From positions 124,001-188,000 of the forward strand of contig NZ_BCZA01000007.1 of the NCBI RefSeq assembly GCF_001598475.1: 64,000 nt of DNA, given 5' to 3'. Source of the stretch: Pantoea agglomerans NBRC 102470. Lineage in GTDB: Bacteria; Pseudomonadota; Gammaproteobacteria; Enterobacterales; Enterobacteriaceae. The position numbers were made by a program, and so were the translations under genes. Below are positions 8,082 through 19,038 of this stretch, piece after piece (within the stretch, counting starts at the first letter, position 1; every line of letters begins with the position of its first letter). The notes below the pieces were generated by a model, which was not told the DNA's origin, did no database searches, and saw only the letters and a list, made by a program, of their open reading frames with translations.

Positions 8082-8100
8082 GCCCGGTAAGGCACCGGGC
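8082..8100. other. Stem-loop between dsbD and yjdC
   Basis: GCCCGGT/ACCGGGC with a 5-base loop, 22 bp beyond the dsbD stop and just before the yjdC ribosome site. There is no T-run; it may stabilise the dsbD mRNA end. Confidence 0.4.
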
Positions 8101-8122
8101 AATGACCTGACTCCAGTGTTGT

Positions 8123-9823
8123 TTACGGGGTAAGTTTCTGCAAATGCGCCCGGAACTCGGCGGCATTGAGAAACCCGGTGATGCGCGATCCGGCGATTTC
8201 GCGGCCCTGCGCATCAAAGAACAAAATCGTCGGTAAGCCCAGCACCTGAAGGTGCTGCAACAGCGCGTTATCACTGGCGTTGTTGGCGGTGACGTTGGCC
8301 TGTAGCAGCTGTACCTGACTCAGGCTATCGCGCACGGCGCTGTCACTAAAGGTATATTTTTCAAACTCTTTGCAGGCGACGCACCAGTCAGCGTAGAGAT
8401 CGACCATGGTGATGCGGCCGCGGGCCTGCTGCAGCGCGCTATCGAGCTGCTGCGGCGTCTGGATAGTATGGAACGGCAGCGGTGCCACAGCCTGCTGCTG
8501 CGCCGGTCCGCCAAAGGCCCAGTCCTGCAACGGGCGTGCGCTGATCAGCGCAGCGGCCAGCATGATAATCTGCACTACGCGCCACTTACCGCTGCTGGCG
8601 CGCAGGCTGACGCTGAACGCCCAGCCAAAGAACGCCAGGCCGAGCAGGCTCCAGAGCCGCAATCCCCACGCATCGCCCAGCACCCGCTCCAGCAGGAAGA
8701 CCGGCAGCGCCAGGATGACAAAACCAAAGCCCTCTTTAACGGTTTGCATCCACGGGCCGCTTTTTGGCAGCAGCCGGTTGCCAAACAGGGTCACGGCGAT
8801 CAGCGGTAATCCCATTCCGACCGCATAGAGCCACAGCGTCCCGGCACCGGCCCACAGATTTCCGCTCTGCGCGATGTAAAGCAGAATGGCGCTGAGCGGG
8901 GCCGTGGTGCAGGGCGAGCAGATCAAACCTGCCAGCGCGCCCATCAGGAAGACGCCGGGCAGCGAGCCACCCTGCTGACGATTACTCCACAGGGTCAGGC
9001 GGGTTTGCAGGCTGGCGGGCAGTTGCAGCGTAAACAGGCCGAACATCGACAGCGCCAGCACGATAAACAGCAGTGAGAGCGTGAACAGCACATAAGGATG
9101 CTGCAACGCGGCCTGGAAGCGCAGGCCCGCTGCCGCGACGACGACTCCCAGCAGCGTGTAGGTCAGCGCCATCCCCTGCACATAGACCATCGCCAGCGCG
9201 AACAGCCGGCCCAGCGAATAGTGGCGCTGACCGCCAAGGATAATGCCGGAGATCAGCGGATACATCGGCAGTACGCAGGGCGTAAACGCGACACCGATAC
9301 CAATCAGTAGCGCCCAGAGCGGCGAGAAAGGCAGCGGGCTGGCGGGCGCGGGCTGAGCGCTGACCGGCGGCGGTGCGCTGCTGGCGGTTACCGCACTTAC
9401 CGGAACGCTGCGCGTCTCTGGCGGATAACAGAATCCGGCGGCGGCACAGCCCTGATAAGTCACACTGAGCGTGGCGCCGCTGGCCGCCTGTTGCAGCGTC
9501 ACCGGCAGCGTCAGATCCTGCGGATAGATTTCACTTTTGCCGAAGAATTCATCTTCATGCGGCTGACCAGCCGGCAGCGTTAACGGCGCGATGGTCGCGT
9601 TCTGCGGTGTGATGTGGATCTGCTGGCGATAGAGGTAGTAACCCGATTTCACTTTCCAGTGCAGGTTGAGCTGCGCGCCCTGCTGGTCGAAGTCAAAAGT
9701 AAAGGCCTGATCGACCGGCACAAAGCGACTGGTCGCCGGATTTGAAAAGAGTGAAGCGTGCGCCTGCAGGCCGATAAACAGCGTCAGCAGAAGCGTAATT
9801 AAGCGAGAGATGCGTGCAGCCAT
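8123..9823 (-). CDS. dsbD: Thiol:disulfide interchange protein DsbD
   Basis: The product is 566 residues. It moves electrons from cytoplasmic thioredoxin across the inner membrane to periplasmic DsbC, DsbG and CcmG. A signal peptide (about 1-23, ending in QAHA) precedes the periplasmic alpha domain with Cys126 and Cys132. The eight-helix beta domain has Cys183 in [10 protein letters not shown] and Cys305 in CSPCTTAPL, 122 residues apart as in E. coli. The C-terminal thioredoxin-like gamma domain has WCVACK (Cys481, Cys484). Its start overlaps the end of cutA by 25 bp, so cutA-dsbD are co-transcribed. Confidence 0.97.
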   Translation of the reverse strand: MAARISRLITLLLTLFIGLQAHASLFSNPATSRFVPVDQAFTFDFDQQGAQLNLHWKVKSGYYLYRQQIHITPQNATIAPLTLPAGQPHEDEFFGKSEIYPQDLTLPVTLQQAASGATLSVTYQGCAAAGFCYPPETRSVPVSAVTASSAPPPVSAQPAPASPLPFSPLWALLIGIGVAFTPCVLPMYPLISGIILGGQRHYSLGRLFALAMVYVQGMALTYTLLGVVVAAAGLRFQAALQHPYVLFTLSLLFIVLALSMFGLFTLQLPASLQTRLTLWSNRQQGGSLPGVFLMGALAGLICSPCTTAPLSAILLYIAQSGNLWAGAGTLWLYAVGMGLPLIAVTLFGNRLLPKSGPWMQTVKEGFGFVILALPVFLLERVLGDAWGLRLWSLLGLAFFGWAFSVSLRASSGKWRVVQIIMLAAALISARPLQDWAFGGPAQQQAVAPLPFHTIQTPQQLDSALQQARGRITMVDLYADWCVACKEFEKYTFSDSAVRDSLSQVQLLQANVTANNASDNALLQHLQVLGLPTILFFDAQGREIAGSRITGFLNAAEFRAHLQKLTP

Positions 9824-10113
9824 GACAAGTATTCACTGTCTCCATATTGAACCGGCAGCGCCAGCAGTTCGGGCACATCGTAAGGGTGAGCGTCTTTGAG
9901 CAGATCACACAGCGCCTGCTGATGATCGCTGTCGCATTTCAGCAGCATCTGGACTTCGCTGCTCTGCTCCATTTTTCCCTGCCAGAGATACCAGGAGGTG
10001 GCGCCCGGCAGCAGTGTGACACAGGCCGCCAGCCTGGCTTCCAGCGCTAAGCCAGCAAGGTGCTCCGCCGTGGCCTGATCGGGCGTGGTGCAGAGGATCA
10101 CGACAGCATTCAT
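9799..10113 (-). CDS. cutA: Divalent-cation tolerance protein CutA
   Basis: The product is 104 residues with the trimeric ferredoxin-like CutA fold: [40 protein letters not shown], and [13 protein letters not shown] near the C-terminus. CutA1 binds copper in vitro; its cellular role is still debated. The order dcuA-cutA-dsbD-yjdC-tRNA-Phe is that of E. coli. Confidence 0.95.
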   Translation of the reverse strand: MNAVVILCTTPDQATAEHLAGLALEARLAACVTLLPGATSWYLWQGKMEQSSEVQMLLKCDSDHQQALCDLLKDAHPYDVPELLALPVQYGDSEYLSWLHASLA

Positions 10114-10178
10114 CCTGTGACTCCTGTTTTAAAGAGCGCCGATGATAGCACGCTCCATCCGTAACACGAGGAGTGTGC

Positions 10179-11480
10179 TTATAGCAGCAATCCGCCAAAA
10201 ACGAAGCCAGAGAGCACCGACAGCGCAATGGCGATCACGCCGGGAATGATAAAGGCATGGTTAAACACATACTTGCCAATACGGGTCGAGCCGGTGTCAT
10301 CCATCTCAACGGCGGCCAGCAGGGTCGGGTAGGTCGGCAGTACAAACAGCGCCGAAACCGCCGCGAAGGAAGCGATGGCAGTAAGCGGCGTAACGCCCAG
10401 CAGCAGCGCGGCGGGCATCAGCGCTTTGGTGGTCGCAGCCTGCGAGTAGAGCAGCATCGAGGCGAAGAACAGCACCAGCGCCAGCATCCACGGATAGGTT
10501 TTCAGCGTGTCGCCCGCCAGCATCTGAATCTCCGCCAGATGTGCCTTCACAAAGGTATCGCCCAGCCAGGCGACGCCCATTACGCAGATACAGGCGCTCA
10601 TGCCGGACTTAAAGGTGCTGGCGCTGAGGATTTCGCTGGTGTCGAGTTTGCAGGTCAGGCTGATCAACGTGGCGATGGTCAGCATAAACACCACAATCGC
10701 TTCATTGCGTGGCAGCGGCGGATTAACGATCAGCCCGACGCTGGCGCTGGTCGCGGTGGCATAAAGCACCACGGCCACAATGCCCGTCAGAAACAGCAGC
10801 ACCGATTTTTTCGCGCCCGGTTTTGCCTGGTAGAGGCTGGCGCCGCGCAGCGTGACTTCGCCTTTGGCGAGACGCGCCTGATAAACCTCATCATCCTTTA
10901 GCTCACGGCCTAAGAAGTTAGTCACCAGAGCCGCCAGGAAGAGGCCCACCATGGTTGAGGGGATGGCAATCGCCAGCAGCGTGATATAGCTGACGCCGCG
11001 CGGCTCAAGCAGGGTGGCGAAGAAGACCACCGCGGCTGAAATGGGTGATGCGGTAATCGCGATCTGCGAAGCCACTACCGCAATCGACAGCGGCCGGGAA
11101 GGGCGAACGCCTTGCTCTTTCGCCACTTCGGCAATCACCGGTAATGTTGAGAACGCGGTATGTCCGGTACCGGCCAGCAGCGTCATCAGGTAGGTCACCA
11201 GCGGGGCCAGCAGCGTAACGTGGCGTGGATGGCGGCGCAGCAGGCGTTCCGCCAGGCTCACCAGATAATCCATGCCGCCTGCCACCTGCATGGCGGCTAT
11301 CGCGGCGATCACCGCCATGATGATTTCAATCACATCGAACGGAATAGCGCCGGGTGCCATGCCAAATCCCAGCGTCAGGATCAGCACGCCCATTCCGCCT
11401 GCGAACCCGATACCAATGCCGCCAAGACGTGCGCCCAACCAGATCGCCATCAAGACGATAAGCAGCTCAACCACAAACAT
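10179..11480 (-). CDS. dcuA: Anaerobic C4-dicarboxylate transporter DcuA
   Basis: The product is 433 residues, exactly the E. coli length, from the ATG at 11480 (MFVVELLIVLM) preceded by AGGAGT. The frame extends further upstream without a family match. It is a Dcu-family inner-membrane carrier of about ten helices that exchanges aspartate, fumarate, malate and succinate. Conserved segments include GARLGGIGIGFAGGMGV, GTGHTAFSTLPVIAEVAKEQG, QIAITASPISAAVVF and LYSQAATTKALMPAAL. It follows aspA in the same direction behind a strong terminator, so read-through or a separate promoter is needed. frdABCD is not present near blc-epmA. Confidence 0.96.
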   Translation of the reverse strand: MFVVELLIVLMAIWLGARLGGIGIGFAGGMGVLILTLGFGMAPGAIPFDVIEIIMAVIAAIAAMQVAGGMDYLVSLAERLLRRHPRHVTLLAPLVTYLMTLLAGTGHTAFSTLPVIAEVAKEQGVRPSRPLSIAVVASQIAITASPISAAVVFFATLLEPRGVSYITLLAIAIPSTMVGLFLAALVTNFLGRELKDDEVYQARLAKGEVTLRGASLYQAKPGAKKSVLLFLTGIVAVVLYATATSASVGLIVNPPLPRNEAIVVFMLTIATLISLTCKLDTSEILSASTFKSGMSACICVMGVAWLGDTFVKAHLAEIQMLAGDTLKTYPWMLALVLFFASMLLYSQAATTKALMPAALLLGVTPLTAIASFAAVSALFVLPTYPTLLAAVEMDDTGSTRIGKYVFNHAFIIPGVIAIALSVLSGFVFGGLLL

Positions 11481-11529
11481 GAATGACTCCTGAAAGATAA
11501 ACCGGTAATAGCCGGGTGTGCTGTTTAAC

Positions 11530-11567
11530 AAAAAAAAAGGCACACCGTGTTGATCGCGGTGTGCCTT
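11530..11567 (-). terminator. Terminator between aspA and dcuA
   Basis: Stem GGCACACCG/CGGTGTGCC followed on the minus strand by nine or more T residues (complement of 11530-11538). It lies just after the aspA stop. Confidence 0.9.
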
Positions 11568-11591
11568 TGGTTAACCAGCGTCGGTTAAACC

Positions 11592-13028
11592 TTACTGTTC
11601 GTTTTCATCAGTATAACGTTTGGCTTTATAAACCGGGTACATCAGGTTCTGCACCGAGAAGATATCGTCCAGCTCACTTTCCGTCAGCAGGCCGCGCTCC
11701 AGCACGACTTCACGTACGCTTTTACCGGTTTCCGCACAGATTTTACCGACGATGTCGCCGTTGTGGTGGCCGATGTAAGGGTTGAGGTAAGTCACGATAC
11801 CAATCGAGTTGAAGACATAGGCTTCGCACACTGCGCGGTTGGCGGTAATGCCGTTGATGCACTTCTCCAGCAGGTTGTAGCAGGCGTTAGTCAGAATGCT
11901 GATCGACTCAAACAGCGCCTGACCAATCACCGGCTCCATCACGTTGAGCTGCAGCTGGCCCGCTTCAGAGGCCATCGTCACGGTGATGTCGTTGCCAATC
12001 ACTTTGAAGCAGACCTGGTTTACCACCTCCGGTACAACCGGATTGACCTTGGCGGGCATGATAGAGGAACCTGCCTGCAGCTCTGGCAGATTGATTTCAT
12101 TCAGGCCAGCACGCGGGCCAGAGGAGAGCAGGCGCAGGTCGTTACAGATTTTAGAGAGCTTCACCGCCAGACGTTTCAGCGATGAATGGACCATCACATA
12201 GGCGCCGCAGTCGGAGGTTGCTTCAATCAGATCTTCCGCTGGCACCACCGGCAGGTTGCTGACTTCCGCCAGACGCTGTACCGCCAAATGCTGATACCCT
12301 TCCGGCGTGTTGAGGCGGGTGCCGATGGCGGTCGCGCCCAGGTTCACTTCCAGCAGCAGTTCCGCGGTGCGCAGAATGCTTTTGGTCTCTTCGTTCAGCA
12401 GTACGCTGAAGGCGTGAAATTCCTGCCCGAGGGTCATCGGCACGGCATCCTGCAACTGGGTACGGCCCATTTTCAGGATGGTCTGGAACTCATCGGCTTT
12501 GTGCTGGAAGCCTTCGGCCAGCTGGCTGATGCCATCAAGCAGTTTCAGTAGCGAGCTGTAGACCGCGATGCGGAAACCGGTTGGGTAAGCGTCGTTGGTG
12601 GACTGGCATTTGTTCACATGATCGTTGGGGTTGAGATACTGATATTCCCCTTTCTGGTGGCCCATCAGCTCAAGGCCGATGTTCGCCAGTACTTCATTGG
12701 TGTTCATGTTGACCGAGGTCCCGGCACCGCCCTGATAAACATCCACGGGGAACTGGTCCATACAGCGGCCGTTGTTGAGCACTTCGTCGCAGGCCTTAAT
12801 GATGGTATCGGCAATATTGCGCGGGATGGTCTGCAGCTCTTTGTTGGCCATCGCCGCCGCTTTTTTTACCATCACCATGCCGCGGACAAATTCAGGTATG
12901 TCGCTGATTTTGCTGTTGCTGATATAAAAATTCTCAATCGCACGCAGAGTATGAACGCCATAATAGGCATCCGCCGGAACTTCGCGCATACCTAACAGGT
13001 CTTCTTCGATACGAATGTTGTTCGCCAT
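11592..13028 (-). CDS. aspA: Aspartate ammonia-lyase (aspartase)
   Basis: The product is 478 residues (E. coli 478), starting [18 protein letters not shown]. It converts L-aspartate to fumarate and ammonia as a cytoplasmic homotetramer. Signatures are [14 protein letters not shown], the TNDAYPTG segment, [14 protein letters not shown] and the fumarase/aspartase signature [11 protein letters not shown] containing the catalytic serine loop. The frame stays open about 48 codons upstream without similarity; the chosen ATG has AAGAAGG upstream. Together with DcuA it supplies fumarate from aspartate, a role usually tied to anaerobic growth. A CRP-like site lies in the gap to fxsA. Confidence 0.97.
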   Translation of the reverse strand: MANNIRIEEDLLGMREVPADAYYGVHTLRAIENFYISNSKISDIPEFVRGMVMVKKAAAMANKELQTIPRNIADTIIKACDEVLNNGRCMDQFPVDVYQGGAGTSVNMNTNEVLANIGLELMGHQKGEYQYLNPNDHVNKCQSTNDAYPTGFRIAVYSSLLKLLDGISQLAEGFQHKADEFQTILKMGRTQLQDAVPMTLGQEFHAFSVLLNEETKSILRTAELLLEVNLGATAIGTRLNTPEGYQHLAVQRLAEVSNLPVVPAEDLIEATSDCGAYVMVHSSLKRLAVKLSKICNDLRLLSSGPRAGLNEINLPELQAGSSIMPAKVNPVVPEVVNQVCFKVIGNDITVTMASEAGQLQLNVMEPVIGQALFESISILTNACYNLLEKCINGITANRAVCEAYVFNSIGIVTYLNPYIGHHNGDIVGKICAETGKSVREVVLERGLLTESELDDIFSVQNLMYPVYKAKRYTDENEQ

Positions 13029-13198
13029 GATAACCTTCTTGTTGTTGCCGCTAACCATCACAAAGGATGTGTTTATTTTGTCGTGGTGTACCCGTGCCGA
13101 CATATTATCCGTCTTCATAGGGGCGTGTGCGATCATATTCTGATGCATATGAAAAGCACGCATGCAGATCACTTAATGCTGCAGCCTGGTTAACGATA

Positions 13199-13214
13199 TG
13201 TGAAGTTGGTTACA
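13199..13214. promoter_or_regulatory. Possible CRP site between aspA and fxsA
   Basis: TGTGA-N6-TTACA matches the CRP consensus (TGTGA-N6-TCACA) except for one base. It lies in the 328-bp divergent region between aspA and fxsA. aspA is CRP-regulated in E. coli. The rest of 13029-13356 shows no other clear site. Confidence 0.4.
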
Positions 13215-13356
13215 AAATTAACCCCGCAGGATAAATTTGACAGGATCGGTTGAAAATGGCGGCGCGGGTGCCCATCTCTTTTCTTATCATCCTCAGGATG
13301 AACGCTTTCTGCTGACCGGCACGCTGCCGTTCAGCCCCTACTTACAGGAGAGTACG

Positions 13357-13818
13357 GTGCGCTGGATACCGTTATTAGTCTTTTTCGTTCTGGCCTGGAT
13401 TGAGATTTCCCTCTTCATTCAGGTTGCACACGTCATGGGCGTGCTGCTTACCATGCTGCTGGTGGTCTTCACCTCGTGCATCGGCGTCTCGCTGGTCAAA
13501 AATCAGGGCATGAAAAACTTTATGCTGATGCAGGAGAAGCTGGCACGTAATGAAAGCCCGGCCAATGAGATGATCAAAAGCGTGTCGCTGATCATCGCCG
13601 GTTTCCTGCTGCTGCTGCCTGGTTTCTTTACCGACCTGCTGGGCCTGCTGCTGCTGCTGCCACCGGTGCAGAAACATCTGACGCTGAAGCTGATGCCTCA
13701 TCTGCGCGTCTGGCGGGGGCCGGGAGCCGGTCCAGACAGCGGCTACACCATGGATGGCGAGTTCGAGCGTAAAGACAGCGATCGCCTTGAGCATCATGAC
13801 GATCACAAGGATCGTTAA
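13357..13818 (+). CDS. fxsA: FxsA membrane protein
   Basis: The product is 153 residues from a GTG at 13357 with AGGAG six bases upstream (E. coli FxsA 158). Upstream codons of the open frame have no family similarity. The N-terminal half has three or four hydrophobic segments: WIPLLVFFVLAWIEISLFI, VLLTMLLVVFTSCIGV and SLIIAGFLLLLPGFFTDLLGLLLLLP, with FxsA landmarks such as the ISLFI/VAHVMG segment and PGFFTD. The C-terminus is charged and cytoplasmic (GEFERKDSDRLEHHDDHKDR). Over-production in E. coli relieves F-plasmid exclusion of phage T7; the normal role is unknown. groES-groEL follow. Confidence 0.93.
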   Translation: MRWIPLLVFFVLAWIEISLFIQVAHVMGVLLTMLLVVFTSCIGVSLVKNQGMKNFMLMQEKLARNESPANEMIKSVSLIIAGFLLLLPGFFTDLLGLLLLLPPVQKHLTLKLMPHLRVWRGPGAGPDSGYTMDGEFERKDSDRLEHHDDHKDR

Positions 13819-13839
13819 CCGCAGCTGTCACCTCTGAAA

Positions 13840-14091
13840 GCGCAACCTACGGGTTGCGTGAGATTGTTGAAAAGCCTGACCCGGCCAGCTGTGAGACCGG
13901 AGCCGCACAGGGAACAGGGTCAGATCGGAAAGTCGCAAAATCGTCATCCATGACTTCTCGGCCCGCGCCATCCGTGGCGCGTGACGCTTTCCTCTTCTGA
14001 CCCTGTTTCCTGCGCCCTGAGCTTAGCCGTTGCTGCCAGGGTCATCCTGTACTGAGTTTGTCAGCACGCTGGCGCAACCTACGGGTTGCGT
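13840..14091. repeat. Large palindromic intergenic element between fxsA and groES
   Basis: Nested inverted repeats share one centre near 13961: TGACCCGGCCAGC (13877-13889) with 14032-14044 (11 of 13), and 13905-13924 with 13996-14015 (18 of 20). The core holds two small hairpins, GTCATCCATGAC and GCGCCATCCGTGGCGC. The whole is bracketed by two direct copies of GCGCAACCTACGGGTTGCGT (13840-13859 and 14072-14091). The core is homologous to the element at 21131-21232. No coding potential. Confidence 0.75.
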
Positions 14092-14096
14092 TTTTT
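14072..14096 (+). terminator. Rho-independent terminator downstream of fxsA
   Basis: CGCAACC/GGTTGCG hairpin followed by TTTTTT. An identical hairpin without a T-run is at 13840-13859, nearer to fxsA. Confidence 0.8.
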
Positions 14097-14165
14097 ATCT
14101 GCCCCATCATCTGTTCAAAAAGCCATCACTTATCACTCACAGGTAAAAAATTTGTTGTCCGCCCC

Positions 14166-14194
14166 CTTGAAAGTGGGTGGCAGCGGCCCTATCT
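14166..14194 (+). promoter_or_regulatory. Sigma-32 heat-shock promoter of groES-groEL
   Basis: -35 element CTTGAAA (14166-14172) and -10 element CCCTATCT (14187-14194) with a 14-bp spacer, close to the sigma-32 consensus. CTCTGGTCAC follows, as at the E. coli groE promoter. Confidence 0.9.
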
Positions 14195-14278
14195 CTCTGG
14201 TCACGAGGCCGGAAGCCATGCAGCCCGGTGTTCAACCCCAAAACTGAATGATTGGACTTCTCAAAGGAGAGCTATCAA

Positions 14279-14572
14279 ATGAAAATTCGTCCATTGCACG
14301 ATCGCGTTATCGTCAAGCGTAAAGAAGTTGAAGCTAAATCAGCTGGCGGCATCGTGCTGACCGGTTCCGCAGCCGGTAAATCCACCCGTGGTGAAGTACT
14401 GGCTGTCGGCAATGGCCGCATCCTTGAGAGTGGCGACATTAAGCCGCTGGACGTGAAGGTTGGCGACATCGTGATCTTCAGCGAAGGTTACGGCGCGAAA
14501 ACCGAGAAAATCGACAACGAAGAGGTGCTTATCATCTCTGAGAGCGACATTCTGGCCGTTGTTGAAGCGTAA
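14279..14572 (+). CDS. groES: Co-chaperonin GroES
   Basis: The product is 97 residues (E. coli 97), starting [14 protein letters not shown] and preceded by AAAGGAGAG. GroES is the heptameric lid of the GroEL folding chamber. The mobile loop ([24 protein letters not shown], residues about 20-43) and the roof-forming [15 protein letters not shown] segment are intact. The gene is 49 bp upstream of groEL and driven by the sigma-32 promoter at 14166. Confidence 0.99.
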   Translation: MKIRPLHDRVIVKRKEVEAKSAGGIVLTGSAAGKSTRGEVLAVGNGRILESGDIKPLDVKVGDIVIFSEGYGAKTEKIDNEEVLIISESDILAVVEA

Positions 14573-14585
14573 TTTTTACGCGTAA

Positions 14586-16271
<1,686 letters not shown>

Positions 16272-16300
16272 TTGCCGTTGACTGCTTAAGTCATCAAAGA

Positions 16301-16337
16301 ACCCCCGATCGGAAACGGTCGGGGGTTTTTCTTTTTC
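16301..16337 (+). terminator. groEL terminator (copy 1 of an exact 35-bp duplication)
   Basis: CCCCCGATC/GGTCGGGGG-type stem with a short GGAAAC loop and TTTTTCTTTTT tail. Bases 16301-16335 are identical to 16665-16699. Confidence 0.93.
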
Positions 16338-16488
16338 AGCGTCTGAATGCTGGCAGCAGCAGGAAAAACCCATTAACTTTTTTTATGTTCTGCATCATGG
16401 TTTAGTCAGGGCGGGATGCTCTAACGTGGATCCCGGCGCAAAATAGCGCGCTCTGAAAGGGATAAACAACAGATTAAGGAAAATTAAA

Positions 16489-16644
16489 ATGCACGATAAA
16501 TGGGAATTTTATAAGGACGAAGCACACAAGTGGCGCTGGAGAAGAACGGCGCCCAACGGCAATATTACCGGCGCCGCCAGTCAGGGCTACGTTAACAAAG
16601 CCGATTGCATCGAAAATGCACGACGTAATGGCTACACCGGTTAA
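16489..16644 (+). CDS. DUF1508 (YegP-like) mini-protein, 51 residues
   Basis: A 51-codon frame starts MHDKWEFYKDEAHKWRWRR, with AAGGA eight bases before the ATG, and continues APNGNITGAASQGYVNKADCIENARRNGY. This is one DUF1508/UPF0339 repeat: an F-Y-x-D-x-x-x-x-W-R-W-R strand, NGNI-type turn, and a Y-x-x-K-x-x-C/A-x-x-x-I helix. E. coli YegP carries two such repeats; this protein has one. No biochemical role is established. It lies between two identical terminators, which suggests independent transcription from a promoter in 16338-16480 and arrival as a cassette. Confidence 0.8.
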   Translation: MHDKWEFYKDEAHKWRWRRTAPNGNITGAASQGYVNKADCIENARRNGYTG

Positions 16645-16664
16645 GGGCATCACGCTCTGACATC

Positions 16665-16699
16665 ACCCCCGATCGGAAACGGTCGGGGGTTTTTCTTTT
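16665..16699 (+). terminator. Terminator of the DUF1508 gene (copy 2 of the groEL terminator)
   Basis: Exact 35-bp copy of 16301-16335, located 20 bp after the mini-gene stop. The following stretch up to yjeI (16700-16947) holds only a loose inverted repeat around GCAGAAAG/CTTTTTCTGC (about 16880-16905). Confidence 0.92.
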
Positions 16700-16947
16700 G
16701 GGTGGGAAAATAGTATAAGTAAGGCGCAATCGTTCGTCTTTCCTCTTGATATGTCACGCTGTCTGCGGCTGCGCCGACTGATCGACTGGCTTCATTTTAT
16801 TCACCAGCATCGGCACGCTTGCCAGCCTGCAAGCGGCGTGAAATATTGAGACGATATAACGGGATAAGGGCAATGAATGTGCAGAAAGAAAAATCCTTTT
16901 TCTGCTACGCTGCCACCCGACTCTGATGATAATAAATGGGGATTACA

Positions 16948-17295
16948 ATGCGGATTAACCTCTTGCTCGGACTGACGGCTGGCGCGTTATTGCTGGCGGG
17001 CTGCAGCAGCTCTACGCAACTCTCTTCAGCAGGACAGCGCGTGACGTTCACCGATCAGCAGCCTGGCAATACCTGTCAGCTTCTGGGCAATATTACCGGC
17101 TCACAGAGCAACTGGCTGAGCGGTGCGGGCGGCGAAACCAGCGCACTGCGTGGCGCAGCAAACGACCTGCGCAATCGCGCAGCGGAGATGGGCGGTAACG
17201 TGATTTATGGGGCAACCAGTCCGACGCAGAACCTGTTGTCCGCGTTCGCGCCACTCGACAGCAAAATGACCGGCCAGGTCTACAAGTGCCCATAA
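16948..17295 (+). CDS. yjeI: YjeI-like DUF4156 lipoprotein
   Basis: The product is 115 residues from the ATG at 16948, preceded by TGGGGA; an in-frame ATG 12 bases earlier is less well placed. A lipobox LLLAGCSSS gives a lipidated cysteine at residue 19. The body matches YjeI: QLSSAGQRVTF, GNTCQLLGNITGSQSNWLSG, GAANDLRNRAAEMGGNVIYG and a final GQVYKCP. In E. coli yjeI lies at the same place between groEL and epmB. Cellular role unknown. The residue after the lipid cysteine is serine, which favours outer-membrane sorting. Confidence 0.9.
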   Translation: MRINLLLGLTAGALLLAGCSSSTQLSSAGQRVTFTDQQPGNTCQLLGNITGSQSNWLSGAGGETSALRGAANDLRNRAAEMGGNVIYGATSPTQNLLSAFAPLDSKMTGQVYKCP

Positions 17296-17325
17296 TGTGA
17301 ATCAGGCAGTCTGCCAAATTGAACC

Positions 17326-17351
17326 GGCCAGCCTTTTACTGGCCGTTTTTA
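17326..17351 (+). terminator. Terminator after yjeI
   Basis: GGCCAG/CTGGCC stem, then GTTTTTAT. It overlaps the stop codon of the convergent epmB. Confidence 0.75.
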
Positions 17352-18377
17352 TTCCTGACGTAACTGTAAATCTAACGGTGTTTTACTTGGCTCTCCGCCA
17401 ATTTCACGCGCCAGCTTTGGCACCAGATAGCCGGAGACCTGTGACAGTAATGCACGCACCAGCTGGCGGGCCTCGTCATCTGACACAAAGAAATGCGCCG
17501 CACCCTGTACCTTATCCAGCACGTGCAGATAGTAGGGCAGAATGCTGGCATCAAATAGCGCATTGCTCAGGGTGGCCAGCGTCTGCGCATTATCGTTGAT
17601 GCCACGCAACAGGACGCTCTGATTCAGCAGGGTCACTCCAGCACGCTTCAGGCTGCTCATCGCCTCACGCAGCTCATCATCAATCTCCTGCGCATGGTTG
17701 ATGTGCGTCACCATCACCACCTGCAGATGCGTCTCGCTGAGCATCTGACAGAGCTGATCGGTAATGCGCGCCGGTATCACCACCGGTAAACGGCTGTGGA
17801 TGCGCAGACGTTTCAGATGCGGGATCTGTTCCAGCGCGGCGATAAGCCAGGCGAGCTCATGATCTTTCGCCATCAGCGGGTCACCGCCGGAGAAAATGAT
17901 CTCATCCAGCTCGGGATGATCGGCGATATAGTCCAGTGCAGCCTGCCAGCTACGCTTGTTGCCGGGATTATCCTGATAAGGGAAATGACGACGGAAGCAG
18001 TAGCGACAGTTGACGGCGCAGCCGCCTTTTACCAACAATAAAGCCCGGTTTCGGTATTTATGCAGCAATCCAGGTACAACGTTGCTTTGTTCATCGAGCG
18101 GATCGGTGCTATAACCTGGCGCATCAGTGAATTCCTGGCGGCGGGTCAGTACCTGAAGCAGCAGCGGGTCGTGCGCATCGCCTTTTTTCATCCGGCGGAT
18201 GAACGCATGCGGTACACGTAAGGCGAAAAGACGCCGCGCATCCGCACCTTCAGCCAGCTCAGTGTGCTGATCAAGGGCTAAAATCCGCAGTAATTCATCA
18301 GGTTCGGTGACAACATCCGCAAGTTGCTGCAACCAATCTTCTCTGGAAGGTGTTTTTAGGGTTACAATGTGTGCCAT
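17349..18377 (-). CDS. epmB: EF-P beta-lysylation radical-SAM aminomutase EpmB
   Basis: The product is 342 residues. EpmB converts L-lysine to (R)-beta-lysine, which EpmA attaches to elongation factor P. The radical-SAM cluster motif CAVNCRYC (Cys120, Cys124, Cys127) is intact, as are FSGGDPLM and HSRLPVVIPARIT. The protein is related to lysine 2,3-aminomutase. The gene is divergent from efp with only 43 bp between the start codons, as in E. coli, so the promoters must overlap. The third pathway gene, epmA, is nearby at 20123. Confidence 0.97.
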   Translation of the reverse strand: MAHIVTLKTPSREDWLQQLADVVTEPDELLRILALDQHTELAEGADARRLFALRVPHAFIRRMKKGDAHDPLLLQVLTRRQEFTDAPGYSTDPLDEQSNVVPGLLHKYRNRALLLVKGGCAVNCRYCFRRHFPYQDNPGNKRSWQAALDYIADHPELDEIIFSGGDPLMAKDHELAWLIAALEQIPHLKRLRIHSRLPVVIPARITDQLCQMLSETHLQVVMVTHINHAQEIDDELREAMSSLKRAGVTLLNQSVLLRGINDNAQTLATLSNALFDASILPYYLHVLDKVQGAAHFFVSDDEARQLVRALLSQVSGYLVPKLAREIGGEPSKTPLDLQLRQE

Positions 18378-18420
18378 TTTTTTGGCTTAGTACCAGTGTC
18401 AATTTTCGTAGAGGGCCTTC

Positions 18421-18987
18421 ATGGCGACTTATTCTAGCAACGATTTCCGTCCCGGTCTTAAAATCATGTTCGAAGGCGAGCCGTATGCCATCGAATCCAG
18501 TGAGTTCGTTAAACCGGGTAAAGGTCAGGCATTCGCGCGCGTTAAAATGCGTCGCCTGCTGACGGGTTCTCGCGTTGAGAAAACTTTTAAATCTACCGAC
18601 TCCGCCGAAGGCGCTGACGTAGTAGATACCAACCTGAACTACCTGTACAACGACGGTGAGTTCTACCACTTCATGCATCCGGAAAGTTTTGAGCAGTTCC
18701 AGGTTGAAGAGAAGACGGTAAGCGATGCAGCGAAATGGCTGCAGGATAACGCTGAATGTATCGTTACGCTGTGGAACGGTCGTCCGATCGCCGTTCAGCC
18801 GCCGAACTTTATCGAAGCTGAAGTTATCGAAACCGATCCAGGCCTGAAAGGTGATACCGCAGGGACTGGCGGCAAGCCAGCTAAACTCTCTACCGGTGCT
18901 GTGGTGAAAGTGCCACTGTTCGTGCAAGAGGGCGAAGTGGTGAAAGTTGACACCCGCTCTGGCGAATACGTGTCACGCGTGAAATAA
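18421..18987 (+). CDS. efp: Elongation factor P
   Basis: The product is 188 residues (E. coli 188). EF-P binds between the P and E sites of the ribosome and relieves stalling at polyproline. Lys34 in VKPGKGQAF is the residue modified by EpmA/EpmB and is present. The three beta-barrel domains are complete, ending GEYVSRVK. The leader is short, with GAGGGCC before the ATG. Confidence 0.99.
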   Translation: MATYSSNDFRPGLKIMFEGEPYAIESSEFVKPGKGQAFARVKMRRLLTGSRVEKTFKSTDSAEGADVVDTNLNYLYNDGEFYHFMHPESFEQFQVEEKTVSDAAKWLQDNAECIVTLWNGRPIAVQPPNFIEAEVIETDPGLKGDTAGTGGKPAKLSTGAVVKVPLFVQEGEVVKVDTRSGEYVSRVK

Positions 18988-18994
18988 GATTCGC

Positions 18995-19021
18995 AGGCGC
19001 ATCTTCTGGTGCGCCTTTTTC
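18995..19021 (+). terminator. efp terminator
   Basis: AGGCGCA/TGCGCCT stem followed by TTTTTC, eight bases after the efp stop. It ends 17 bp before ecnA. Confidence 0.85.
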
Positions 19022-19038
19022 TTGTCTGAGAGAAAAAA

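Noticed and set aside
10257..10901. 214-codon plus-strand frame antisense to dcuA
   Set aside because: A shadow of the membrane-protein gene; low-complexity Gln/His/Arg-rich translation with no domain.
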